This document shows, one piece after another, positions 1 through 4,738 of a stretch of 10,059 bases of DNA; position 1 is the stretch's first letter, and the number at the start of each line of letters is the position of its first letter. The notes under the pieces were generated by a model. That model had not been told where the DNA came from. It was given only the letters and a program-made list of their open reading frames with translations, and did no database searches. The translations under genes were made by a program, and so were the position numbers. The DNA is from CAYIFA01 sp964362625 (GTDB lineage Bacteria > Patescibacteriota > Minisyncoccia > 1-14-0-10-42-19). The stretch covers positions 1 to 10,059 of the forward strand of contig CAYIFA010000031.1 in assembly GCA_964362625.1 (NCBI GenBank). The letters run 5' to 3'.

Positions 1-469
1 CCGGATCTTGTAGCGTTGCGTGAGTTTTTTGATATAAATACCCAAATCTCAATTGAACGTCGTTTCCGTTCACCCACCTGTACGAAACCACCTTAGGCCA
101 CCCGGATGCGTCTTCGATTCGCTGAGGGAGCCACCAATCAACACCTCCTTCAAACTGACTAAAATTGGCTTCTGGCGAAACCACCATTACGTCGACATCC
201 TTATGATTACGAAATTTTTCTTGACTAACTTTCTTTCGCCATATATCAACAGACAAGCTGCCGACCAAAACACCCAGAACATTTTTTTCTTTTAGAATCG
301 CATCGGCATCCATCATCCCTTCCAGGCCCCTGGCGGCATCGGGGAATTCCGGATGTTTTAGTTTTAGCTGAAGAGAAATAACCTGTTCAAGTTGTTGTCG
401 CTGCTCCGGCGATAGTCGAAGTTTAGTTTCGGGTCTTATTTCGATTGATGGCCGCAGTTCAAGCCCCAT
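1..469 (-). CDS. Nucleotidyltransferase-like protein, partial (3-prime end outside the window)
   Basis: An open frame runs from an ATG at 469 to the left edge, about 156 codons without a stop. It begins MGLELRPSIEIRPETK and then has a hydrophilic, Gln/Glu-rich helix (around residues 20-45). The core at about residues 55-85 reads VLGVLVGSLSVDIW...RNHKDVDVMVV. This resembles the G-[GS]...Dh[DE]h signature of nucleotidyltransferase folds, in particular the GG-A-VD-W...R-H-D(I/V)D(I/V) layout of aminoglycoside-type nucleotidyltransferases, with GS in place of GG. The two acidic residues of DVDV would be the metal ligands. The substrate cannot be inferred. The start at 469 is preferred because a TGC-TAAAAT extended -10 lies only 10 nt upstream and a transcription terminator (515-540) separates it from the genes before it. 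The frame stays open to an ATG at 628, but that would run through the terminator. Confidence 0.7.
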   Translation of the reverse strand, partial: MGLELRPSIEIRPETKLRLSPEQRQQLEQVISLQLKLKHPEFPDAARGLEGMMDADAILKEKNVLGVLVGSLSVDIWRKKVSQEKFRNHKDVDVMVVSPEANFSQFEGGVDWWLPQRIEDASGWPKVVSYRWVNGNDVQLRFGYLYQKTHATLQDP

Positions 470-479
470 ATTGCTTTCA

Positions 480-508
480 ATTTTAGCAAAATTTATTTTG
501 ATATTAAA
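480..508 (-). promoter_or_regulatory. Promoter of the nucleotidyltransferase-like gene, nearly leaderless
   Basis: On the minus strand, -35-like TTTAAT (508-503), a 17-nt spacer ending in TGC, then -10 TAAAAT (485-480). The ATG at 469 follows after 10 nt, so transcription should begin within a few nucleotides of the start codon. No Shine-Dalgarno sequence is visible. Confidence 0.5.
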
Positions 509-509
509 C

Positions 510-540
510 AAAAAGTCTCCAGTATTGTGATACTTGAGAC
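510..540 (-). terminator. Rho-independent terminator closing the A-B-C transcript
   Basis: On the minus strand, GTCT and AGTAT pair with ATACT and AGAC (arms 537-540/515-518 and 530-534/521-525, loop CACA). TTTTTGTTT follows directly. It lies 190 nt beyond the stop of gene C and just upstream of the promoter of the gene at 469. Confidence 0.7.
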
Positions 541-730
541 CCGACCAGGAGCGTTTCGCCCCCGCCTTCGTTGCCCAGTTTATTTTAGTGGTCCGAACAC
601 CCACCCGCGCTGCGGTCTCGCCCATGCTTATCAGAATGTGGCTAGCATTCTGTTGCCTTGCCTTTCGGCTCGACTTCGCATGGATCCCCGCTCTCGTCGG
701 CGCACGACGGCCTGCCGGCAAACGCTTTCC
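541..730 (-). other. Long 3-prime untranslated region of gene C, with one hairpin
   Basis: No convincing gene is present. On the minus strand CAGAATG (652-646) pairs perfectly with CATTCTG (638-632) around a 7-nt loop. Closer to gene C there are shorter GC stems, including GCC-GAAA-GGC with a GNRA tetraloop and CGTCG/CGACG. Gene C lacks the CCACCAAAG repeat that follows A, B, D and F. Confidence 0.4.
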
Positions 731-1009
731 TCAGCTGATACGCAAGCCGAGGGTTTGCTCTACATAGCGCTTGACGTCGACTCCTTGCGGAGCCGCGTCA
801 AGAACCACGTAGAGGCAGCGTTCGCTGTAATAGGAAGGCATGGTTCGGAATTCCGCGGCAAGGTTTTTTGCCGCGAGAGTTTCCTTAATATGCACGATCC
901 TACCCAGGCAGGTGAAGCAACCATCCGCTTCCGCAACCTCGAAAAGAACCTTTCCGTCCTTCTCGAGGATGGTCCGCGGCGTGCTCCAACCGCTCACGCG
1001 TACCTCCAT
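731..1009 (-). CDS. Small orphan protein C (92 aa), single CxxC motif
   Basis: The 92-residue product starts MEVRVSGWSTPRTILEKDG and is not recognised. A CFTC motif sits at residues 31-34 and another Cys follows in the YSERCLYVVL strand. The alternating hydrophobic pattern (VLFEVAEA, CLYVVLDA) suggests a compact alpha/beta fold. With only one CxxC it could bind metal as a dimer or form a disulfide; this is a guess. The ATG at 1009 is chosen over the longer frame starting at 1084 because AAAGGGGGTGG (1024-1014) is placed just upstream, and the extension would be translated from the AT-rich intergenic hairpin. It is the last gene of the minus-strand A-B-C series and is richer in G/C-ending codons than trmB or the gene at 2415. 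Confidence 0.7.
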   Translation of the reverse strand: MEVRVSGWSTPRTILEKDGKVLFEVAEADGCFTCLGRIVHIKETLAAKNLAAEFRTMPSYYSERCLYVVLDAAPQGVDVKRYVEQTLGLRIS

Positions 1010-1032
1010 GCTACCACCCCCTTTCATTTTCC

Positions 1033-1064
1033 CGGCTGCCAGCCGAGAATTAAAATTAAAGAAC
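1033..1064 (-). promoter_or_regulatory. Leader of gene C: shared AT motif and small hairpin
   Basis: On the minus strand GTTCTTTAATTTT (1064-1052) is followed by the hairpin CGGCT-GGC-AGCCG (1045-1033) and then the Shine-Dalgarno of gene C. The same 13 nt occur in the leader of gene B (1401-1389), so the leaders of B and C share a segment. Confidence 0.45.
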
Positions 1065-1067
1065 CAC

Positions 1068-1133
1068 CCCACCAAAAATTTCAAAAATATTTTTAAAAAC
1101 TTTGGTGGGAACCGAAGCGATGATCTGCTTCGG
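1068..1133 (-). repeat. Two-part 3-prime module after gene B (gene-specific hairpin plus CCACCAAAG repeat, AT core)
   Basis: Read on the minus strand after the stop of B: CCGAAGC (1133-1127) pairs with GCTTCGG (1118-1112). After TT follows CCCACCAAA (1109-1101), an AT-rich core, and TTTGGTGGG (1076-1068), a 9-bp perfect stem. The core GTTTTTAAA...TTTGAA is nearly the same as in the copy at 8432-8469. This is one of four copies in the window, all after small GC-rich genes and all in the same orientation relative to the gene. Confidence 0.75.
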
Positions 1134-1138
1134 CAAAA

Positions 1139-1357
1139 CTAGCAACGAGGTTGAATACCCGCCGCTAGGAGTTCTTCCCGTACCTTGTGTACGAGTGGGC
1201 AGTCAGAGAGGCGAGGCCGCAGCTGCTTGCCACAGCCGCGGCACGGCGGGAGCTCGCCGAGAAGCGCGAGCCGAACACCCTCACGCGGCGAACGATCCGG
1301 CCGGTTTTTGTGACCACACGTGCTGCAAATGATGTAAAACAACCTCACCTTTATCAT
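1139..1357 (-). CDS. Small zinc-ribbon protein B (72 aa)
   Basis: The product begins MIKVRLFYIICSTCGHK and carries two Cys knuckles, C11-S-T-C14-G-H and C39-R-G-C42-G, 24 residues apart. This is the normal layout of a four-Cys zinc ribbon. The rest is basic (RPDRSPR, KQLRPRL), which fits a nucleic-acid or ribosome-associated ribbon, but no specific family is recognised. The ATG at 1357 has GAGGAG 7 nt upstream. It follows gene A in the same direction, separated by about 415 nt of structured sequence, and is followed by a hairpin that starts 5 nt after its stop. The opposite-strand frame at 1102-1332 has no ribosome site and is a shadow. Confidence 0.75.
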   Translation of the reverse strand: MIKVRLFYIICSTCGHKNRPDRSPREGVRLALLGELPPCRGCGKQLRPRLSDCPLVHKVREELLAAGIQPRC

Positions 1358-1404
1358 TAGTGTTCTCCTCTCTAGCGATCAGAATATGAAAATTAAAGAA
1401 CTGA

Positions 1405-1727
1405 AGCGAAACCATTTCGCTCTTTCAAACCCTTAAAAAGAACTTTAGAGAGCTTGAAAGAAGAAGCGTGGTCTGGGGTTTCCCTGATTTCCCGATCAGG
1501 TTTTCTCCAGTTAAGGGTCCCACGCTAAAACCCTGCGCCACAGCCCGTTTGAGTCCTGTGACGACTCGCCGCGATACTCTGCGGCGGCAGGAATCTAGGA
1601 TGGTCGTATTGATTAACGACCCCCCCTAGCTCTTTAGCCGCTGCACGGCTGGTGGCCCCCTACACGTCCTTGGGAGAAGACGTGCCTCGCCACCCGGCTT
1701 TAATGTACTTTGAGCGAACCATTTCGC
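1405..1727 (-). ncRNA. Candidate structured RNA between genes A and B
   Basis: There is no plausible gene here, but stems follow one another closely. Plus-strand coordinates: GCGAA/TTCGC 1714-1727; CACGTC/GACGTG 1663-1684; AGCCG/CGGCT 1636-1650; CTAGG + GGTCGT / ACGACC + CCTAG 1595-1629; TCCTG + CGCCGC / GCGGCG + CAGGA 1554-1592; AGCGTGG + CTGG + CCTGAT / ATCAGG + CCAG + CCACGCT 1465-1526; CTTTCAA/TTGAAAG 1422-1460; AGCGAAA/TTTCGCT 1405-1421. On the minus strand the internal and terminal loops are purine-rich (AGAAAA, GAAAC, CGGGAA), as in many structured RNAs, and the flanking genes run that way, so minus is the likely sense. Matching AACCATTTCGC segments bound it on both sides. It does not match tmRNA, RNase P RNA, SRP RNA or any riboswitch I know. 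It could be the leader of gene B or a separate RNA. Confidence 0.55.
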
Positions 1728-1789
1728 CCGCCAAAACCCTGAACAAGGTCGAAGGGCTTTGGTGGGGAGGCAACCTATTTGGTTGCCTC
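1727..1789 (-). repeat. Two-part 3-prime module after gene A (hairpin overlapping the stop codon plus CCACCAAAG repeat)
   Basis: On the minus strand GAGGCAACC (1789-1781) pairs with GGTTGCCTC (1775-1767) around AAATA. The last sense codons of gene A lie in the 5-prime arm, and the TAG stop (1777-1775) spans the loop and the start of the 3-prime arm. Directly afterwards CCCACCAAA (1766-1758) and AGGG-type inner pairs close on TTTGGCGGG (1735-1727). The core CCCTTCGACC...AGGG is REP-like and resembles the core of the copy at 7590-7627. Confidence 0.75.
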
Positions 1790-2131
1790 TTGGATTTCGG
1801 AGGCGGGAAGAACGGGCGCGGCCGGCGCGTGGCCGTTGCCGTTGGCCGATTCCGACGCCTTCTTGAAGGCATCGGCGAGGCGAGTAGAGCCGAAGCGCGC
1901 GAAGAACTTCTCACGCTCGCTCCGGGCCCGAGCCAGCTCGGCTCCGCGCTCGGCGTCTCTACGCAGGGTTTCCGCGAAACGGAAAACCCGGTAGCCGCGC
2001 TTGCGGGCCTCGTGGGAATCCCGACCGCAAAGGACCTCGAGCTTACCGCTCGTGACCTTGCGATCCAGATTCCACATCCGGTCGGCCGCGGCCTTATGTC
2101 CGCAGATGCCGCACGCAAACATGTCGCTCAT
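1775..2131 (-). CDS. Small metal-site protein A (118 aa) with N-terminal CxxCxH
   Basis: The product starts MSDMFACGICGHKAAADRMW. C7-G-I-C10-G-H12 and C35-G-R-D-S-H40 make a plausible treble-clef or ribbon-like zinc site in the first 40 residues. Residues 41-90 are strongly charged and probably helical (RRDAERGAELARARSEREKF). The tail is Ala/Pro-rich (NGNGHAPAAPVLPASE) and likely disordered. Not recognised as a named family. The ATG at 2131 has AAGGAGGAG 7 nt upstream. It is the first gene after a consensus promoter (2290-2263), with a 50-nt hairpin in its leader. Codon use is GC-rich. The opposite-strand frame 1652-2227 is a shadow. Confidence 0.75.
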   Translation of the reverse strand: MSDMFACGICGHKAAADRMWNLDRKVTSGKLEVLCGRDSHEARKRGYRVFRFAETLRRDAERGAELARARSEREKFFARFGSTRLADAFKKASESANGNGHAPAAPVLPASEIQEATK

Positions 2132-2187
2132 CCGTTCTCCTCCTTAGCTCGGCCGTTTATTACGCCGGCATTCGTTCGTTTTTCGGA

Positions 2188-2237
2188 CGCTCCCCGTCCA
2201 AAAACCCTGATTTTCAAGGATTTTTAGACGGAGAGCG
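2188..2237 (-). promoter_or_regulatory. Long hairpin in the leader of gene A
   Basis: CGCTC, CCGTC and AAAAACC pair with GGaTTTTT, GACGG and GAGCG in order (2188-2192/2233-2237, 2194-2198/2227-2231, 2200-2206/2218-2225), leaving a small loop near 2207-2217. It lies about 20 nt after the predicted transcription start and 57 nt before the start codon of A. On the minus strand no run of T follows, so it is more likely an RNA stabiliser or control hairpin than a terminator. On the plus strand TTATTTTTC follows, but no plus gene precedes it. Confidence 0.5.
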
Positions 2238-2262
2238 TTATTTTTCAACCTTACCAATATCC

Positions 2263-2290
2263 ATTATACTCCCTTTTGAGAATTTGTCAA
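2263..2290 (-). promoter_or_regulatory. Consensus sigma70 promoter of the A-B-C cluster
   Basis: On the minus strand TTGACA (2290-2285), a 16-nt spacer, TATAAT (2268-2263). The segment AAAGGGAGTATAATGGATAT (2276-2257) is identical over 20 nt to the promoter at 4705-4686. Transcription should start near 2256. Confidence 0.8.
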
Positions 2291-2400
2291 GTGATTTTGA
2301 CAAAATACCTTGATCGCGATAAAAAATCGTTATTTTGCAAGAATTATTGCGTGCTTAGCTAAAAATAAAAAATTCGATATTTACCGAAAAATTTTATTCG

Positions 2401-2406
2401 TATAAA
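2401..2406 (+). promoter_or_regulatory. -10 box of the gene at 2415, implying a leaderless mRNA
   Basis: TATAAA ends 8 nt before the ATG at 2415. Transcription would start at or within 2 nt of it, leaving no room for a ribosome site, and none is seen. The -35 region (TATTTA or TTTACC near 2378-2385) is weak. AT-rich sequence fills 2238-2400 with no other feature besides the opposite promoter. Confidence 0.45.
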
Positions 2407-2414
2407 ATATGGTC

Positions 2415-3149
2415 ATGGCAAGTCTTGAACGGATAAAAATACCCCAAAAAGAAATTGACCGGGCGCACGAAGAGGCGCTTGAGATTAACAAGCTGGTTGG
2501 CGAGTGGCGCGAACGCGATCCAAGCATTCCCACCGGGGAAGCGGCGAATAAAATTATTGCCGAGCGAGAAACAAGTGATTTAGATAAAGAAGTATTTGCC
2601 AAAGGCTGGGGCGAAAAGATGTTAAGAGAAATAATTGCGAGCCACCCGGATGTCCTCAGGGTTGAGGCGGCCCCAAAAGAAACCGATATGCATAGGAAAA
2701 CCGACGCCTTTGTCGAATTCAAAGACGGGAGAAAAATAGGAGTTCAGCTTACTTTGGTTGGATTTAGAGAGATTGGTGAAAATGATTTAAAAACAAAACT
2801 CAAAGAGATCATAGAACAAAAAGCTACAACTTATCGCGGCAAAGAAGACATACCGATAACGGCGGTACGCGGAAATTATGAAGAATTTATGAAGGCCTAT
2901 GATGAGTGGCTCACCGAAAACCGCAAAGGCAGTCCGCTCGATCGTTTTTCTGAATCGAGAAAGGGTTTGCTCTCAAATGAATTTCTACGCATGATGGGTG
3001 AGGTTCTTCGATTAAAATACAACATAAAAGGCAACCTCAAAGACAAGGAATGGGCTGACTATTTACTAGATCTTTATAGCAAGCGTAAAGAAAACCGCAA
3101 AAAGAAACCTGCCCAAACTTTTACCGGGCAGGCTTATGTTTCGCCGTAA
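2415..3149 (+). CDS. Orphan protein (244 aa), possible divergent PD-(D/E)XK-like core
   Basis: The product is charged, mostly helical in appearance and soluble, with no signal peptide or membrane segment. At about residues 90-115 the stretch KTDAFVEFKDGRKIGVQLTL reads as two beta strands joined by a DGR turn. The D...VEF...VQLT pattern resembles the core strands of restriction-endonuclease-like folds, where Q can replace E. This is weak and the catalytic Lys is not evident. A Lys/Arg-rich C terminus (around SKRKENRKKKPAQ) could touch nucleic acid. There are two possible starts, ATG 2409 and ATG 2415. The second is preferred because the -10 box ends at 2406, which would put transcription near 2413-2415. 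Codon use is AT-leaning, unlike the neighbouring gene A. The last codons contain the terminator of the convergent gene G. Confidence 0.75.
   Translation: MASLERIKIPQKEIDRAHEEALEINKLVGEWRERDPSIPTGEAANKIIAERETSDLDKEVFAKGWGEKMLREIIASHPDVLRVEAAPKETDMHRKTDAFVEFKDGRKIGVQLTLVGFREIGENDLKTKLKEIIEQKATTYRGKEDIPITAVRGNYEEFMKAYDEWLTENRKGSPLDRFSESRKGLLSNEFLRMMGEVLRLKYNIKGNLKDKEWADYLLDLYSKRKENRKKKPAQTFTGQAYVSP
3108..3132 (-). terminator. Terminator of gene G, embedded in the opposite coding end
   Basis: On the minus strand CCTGCCC (3132-3126) pairs with GGGCAGG (3114-3108), followed by TTTCTTTTTGCGG. It lies 40-64 nt past the stop of G and inside the last codons of the convergent gene (residues PAQTFTGQA). 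Confidence 0.65.
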
Positions 3150-3171
3150 TCGTAATGCTCAGATAGCGGCA

Positions 3172-3417
3172 CTAATTTAGTGTGTGGTCGCTATTTATAT
3201 ACTCGAGGCGCGCTAGTTCGCCATCAGGAGGCCGTGGCGTCTCTTTGTAGAGCGCCGCGTATTTGCCTTGGAATGGGCGAAATTTTATTAAGTACCATCT
3301 TCCATCTCGCAATTGCGCAACCAGGGTATCGGATTGGAGCCCGCAGTAGAGCTCCGAGAACACATCGTTGAACTTCGGATGCGTCCGGTAAAAATCCCGT
3401 TTTTCTAGCATATCCAC
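3172..3417 (-). CDS. Small orphan protein G (81 aa)
   Basis: The product continues from DMLEKRDFYRTHPKF and includes VAQLRDGRWYLIKFRPF, which looks like a short antiparallel beta pair, and a polar end. No family is recognised. AAGGAG (3431-3426) sits 8 nt before GTG 3417, the preferred start. ATG 3411 would be 14 nt from it, and the GTG at 3426 overlaps it. A promoter TTGACA-17-TAACAT (3487-3459) precedes it, arranged back to back with the trmB promoter. A terminator (3132-3108) follows. A promoter, ribosome site and terminator together make this a real gene despite its size. The overlapping frame 3487-3224 lacks a ribosome site. Confidence 0.65.
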   Translation of the reverse strand: MDMLEKRDFYRTHPKFNDVFSELYCGLQSDTLVAQLRDGRWYLIKFRPFQGKYAALYKETPRPPDGELARLEYINSDHTLN

Positions 3418-3458
3418 CGGCCTCACTCCTTCTTACCCTTTTTGCTTCTTCTTTCGAA

Positions 3459-3504
3459 ATGTTACACCCAAAAACTTGATTTGTCAACTGTTTTGTGATA
3501 TAAT
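3459..3504. promoter_or_regulatory. Back-to-back divergent promoters of gene G (-) and trmB (+)
   Basis: Minus: TTGACA (3487-3482), 17-nt spacer, TAACAT (3464-3459). Plus: TTGATT (3476-3481), 17-nt spacer, TATAAT (3499-3504). The two -35 boxes abut and form the inverted repeat TTGA-tttg-TCAA, which lies in a longer imperfect palindrome AAAC...GTTT. That makes it a candidate operator for the TrmB-like regulator. The plus -10 ends 6 nt before the trmB ATG, so that mRNA should be leaderless. Confidence 0.6.
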
Positions 3505-3510
3505 TGAAAA

Positions 3511-4284
3511 ATGTTAGAAGAACTCAAAAAAATCGGACTTTCAGACAATGAATCCAAAGTATATCTAGCGCTTTTGGAATTAGGCAGTTCTACCGCCCAA
3601 CAAGTCGCTGAAAAATCCGAAGTAAACCGGCCGACTACCTATGTTCAACTTGAATCCTTAATGAAAAAGGGGCTGGTAACTTCTTTTGAGAAATCTCCAA
3701 ACAACAAAAAATACAAACCTAAAACATTTTTCCGGGCGGAAGATCCGGAATATTTGCAAAAACTAATAGAGAAAGAAAAAGCGCAAATCGGGGAACGAAC
3801 CCGCGAGCTTGCCGCGGCTCTTCCCGAACTCGGCCGGCTTTTTGTTTCATCCGGTGAGCGCCCGCGCGTCAGATTTTTTGATGGAGTTGAGGGGTTGAAA
3901 ACAATGGATGAAGAATTTTTAAAAGTAAAAAATAAATTTTTAGAAGGGGTAACATCGATTGACGACGTTCAAAAAGTTTTTCCTCCCGATGCCGATAACT
4001 ATACCCAAAGACGCATAAAAAAGGGTATTCGCGCCCGCAGTATTTATACTTCAAAAAACGGCCCAGTCCTTAAAGGAACCGACGCGCAAATGCTTCGCGA
4101 AAGCCGGTATATGCCTCCGGAAAAATTCCCGTTTGCTTGCGACATTACAGTCTATGACAATTCTGTGGCAATAGCGTCGCTCCGCGACAAAATATTCGGC
4201 ATCGTAATTGAAAGTAAGGAAATAGCTAATTCTATTCGTTCACTGATTTCGCTCGCTTGGGAGGCGGCGGAGAAGTATAACTAA
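3511..4284 (+). CDS. TrmB-family transcriptional regulator (257 aa)
   Basis: Residues 1-70 form a winged helix-turn-helix. MLEELKKIGLSDNESKVYLALL, then the recognition region STAQQVAEKSEVNRPTTYVQLESLMKKGLV, is the classic TrmB N-terminal pattern; the wing is at FEKSPNNKKYKP. Residues 85-110 are a charged helix (coiled-coil linker, IEKEKAQIGERTRELAAAL). The C-terminal part (about 120-257) matches the phospholipase-D-like effector domain of the family in outline (VRFFDGVEGLKTMDEEFL, ...FACDITVYDNSVAIASL, ...IFGIVIESKEIANSIRSLI). Known family members are sugar or metabolite-responsive regulators, but the ligand and targets here are unknown. No ribosome site is visible and the -10 box is 6 nt upstream, so the mRNA is probably leaderless. 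The shared promoter region with gene G suggests it may control G and itself. Confidence 0.9.
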   Translation: MLEELKKIGLSDNESKVYLALLELGSSTAQQVAEKSEVNRPTTYVQLESLMKKGLVTSFEKSPNNKKYKPKTFFRAEDPEYLQKLIEKEKAQIGERTRELAAALPELGRLFVSSGERPRVRFFDGVEGLKTMDEEFLKVKNKFLEGVTSIDDVQKVFPPDADNYTQRRIKKGIRARSIYTSKNGPVLKGTDAQMLRESRYMPPEKFPFACDITVYDNSVAIASLRDKIFGIVIESKEIANSIRSLISLAWEAAEKYN

Positions 4285-4290
4285 AAGCAT

Positions 4291-4341
4291 ACCCCACTAC
4301 GCCAAGGCCTCGCGGGGTGATTTTTGCATTTCGCAAAAATC
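4291..4341 (+). terminator. trmB terminator plus a second palindromic hairpin
   Basis: ACCCC (4291-4295) pairs with GGGGT (4314-4318), followed by GATTTTTGC. A second stem, GATTTTTGC (4319-4327) with GCAAAAATC (4333-4341), 9 bp around a 5-nt loop, can serve both directions, since the opposite-strand unit ends just beyond. Confidence 0.6.
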
Positions 4342-4350
4342 AAAAAGCGA

Positions 4351-4376
4351 GGCGGGCCGAATTAATCGGTCCCGCC
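4351..4376 (-). terminator. Terminator of the small minus-strand unit 4685-4351
   Basis: GGCGGG and CCGA pair with TCGG and CCCGCC (4351-4356/4371-4376, 4357-4360/4366-4369). On the minus strand CGCTTTTTG follows, as expected for a rho-independent terminator. Confidence 0.7.
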
Positions 4377-4456
4377 TTAAACTATCTCAATTATCTATCG
4401 CCCAGTTTTGTTTTTTCCAAAACAAACAACTCATCAAAGAACAGTAGTACTTCGTT

Positions 4457-4597
4457 TTACCTGGTTCCCACTCGGGTAACTCCTTTCTTTCGCCCCACCC
4501 TATGGCGGAGCTCAAGAAAGGATTTTTTTTCATCAATCGCATCGTGATATTTATTTTTAAAGCAACTACTCAGCCCTACTCCACCCGATGGGGTCAA
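4457..4597 (-). CDS. Candidate small ORF (46 aa, TTG start), frame resumes after an in-frame TAA
   Basis: AAGGGGAGG (4615-4607) lies 9 nt before TTG 4597. The product is Lys/Arg-rich and probably helical (CFKNKYHDAIDEKK, then SFLELRHRVGRKKG). After the TAA at 4459-4457 the same frame continues as NEVLLFFDELFVLEKTKLGDR to a TAA at 4393-4391. It therefore looks like one 67-codon gene broken by a stop, or two short ORFs. Another frame, ATG 4542 to TGA 4387 (51 aa, containing KELPEWEPGKTKYYCS), overlaps but has no ribosome site. Support for transcription is strong: a consensus promoter at 4719-4692 and a terminator at 4376-4351. The coding call is tentative, and the transcript may be a non-coding RNA. 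Confidence 0.4.
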   Translation of the reverse strand: MTPSGGVGLSSCFKNKYHDAIDEKKSFLELRHRVGRKKGVTRVGTR

Positions 4598-4685
4598 TAG
4601 GGTTCACCTCCCCTTGGCTCATCCGCCTCTTGGCGAGACGGCCCTTGCAAGCTCACATCAAGCGCCGTTCGCTTATCGAGCCTGC
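4574..4685 (-). promoter_or_regulatory. Structured leader of the unit starting near 4685
   Basis: Three stems on the minus strand. GCA + GCTC + AGCG pair with CGCT + GAGC + TGC (4647-4685) at the very 5-prime end. CGCC-AAGA-GGCG (4635-4624) follows. Then CCCTA + ACCC pair with GGGT + TAGGG (4602-4574). The last stem holds the TTG start codon and begins 4 nt after the Shine-Dalgarno, so it could block or time initiation. No known riboswitch class is recognised. Confidence 0.5.
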
Positions 4686-4691
4686 ATATCC

Positions 4692-4719
4692 ATTATACTC
4701 CCTTTGAAGAAAATGTCAA
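4692..4719 (-). promoter_or_regulatory. Consensus sigma70 promoter, same type as the A-B-C promoter
   Basis: TTGACA (4719-4714), 16-nt spacer, TATAAT (4697-4692) on the minus strand. The last 8 spacer bases, the -10 and the next 6 bases are identical to the promoter of gene A (20 nt). It lies 20 nt beyond the pit stop codon, with no terminator between. Confidence 0.8.
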
Positions 4720-4738
4720 CCCCAGATGACAGGTTTAG

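Noticed and set aside
470..628. N-terminal extension of the nucleotidyltransferase-like gene to ATG 628
   Set aside because: The frame is open, but the extension would include the terminator 540-515 and the promoter at 508-480, and there is no ribosome site before it.
527..1096. 189-aa open frame on the plus strand
   Set aside because: It runs opposite gene C and its UTRs, has no ribosome site or promoter, and crosses a terminator and a CCACCAAAG repeat. Gene C on the minus strand has a strong Shine-Dalgarno and protein-like composition.
1405..1727. RNase P RNA, tmRNA or SRP RNA in the A-B gap
   Set aside because: I looked for the conserved signatures (GAGGAAAGTCC, the tmRNA tag frame and T-arm end, the SRP GGAAG/AGCAG loop) on both strands and saw none.
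1652..2227. 191-aa open frame on the plus strand
   Set aside because: It is antisense to gene A, starts in a structured RNA stem and ends in the leader hairpin. It is open because the GC-rich opposite gene has few stops in that register.
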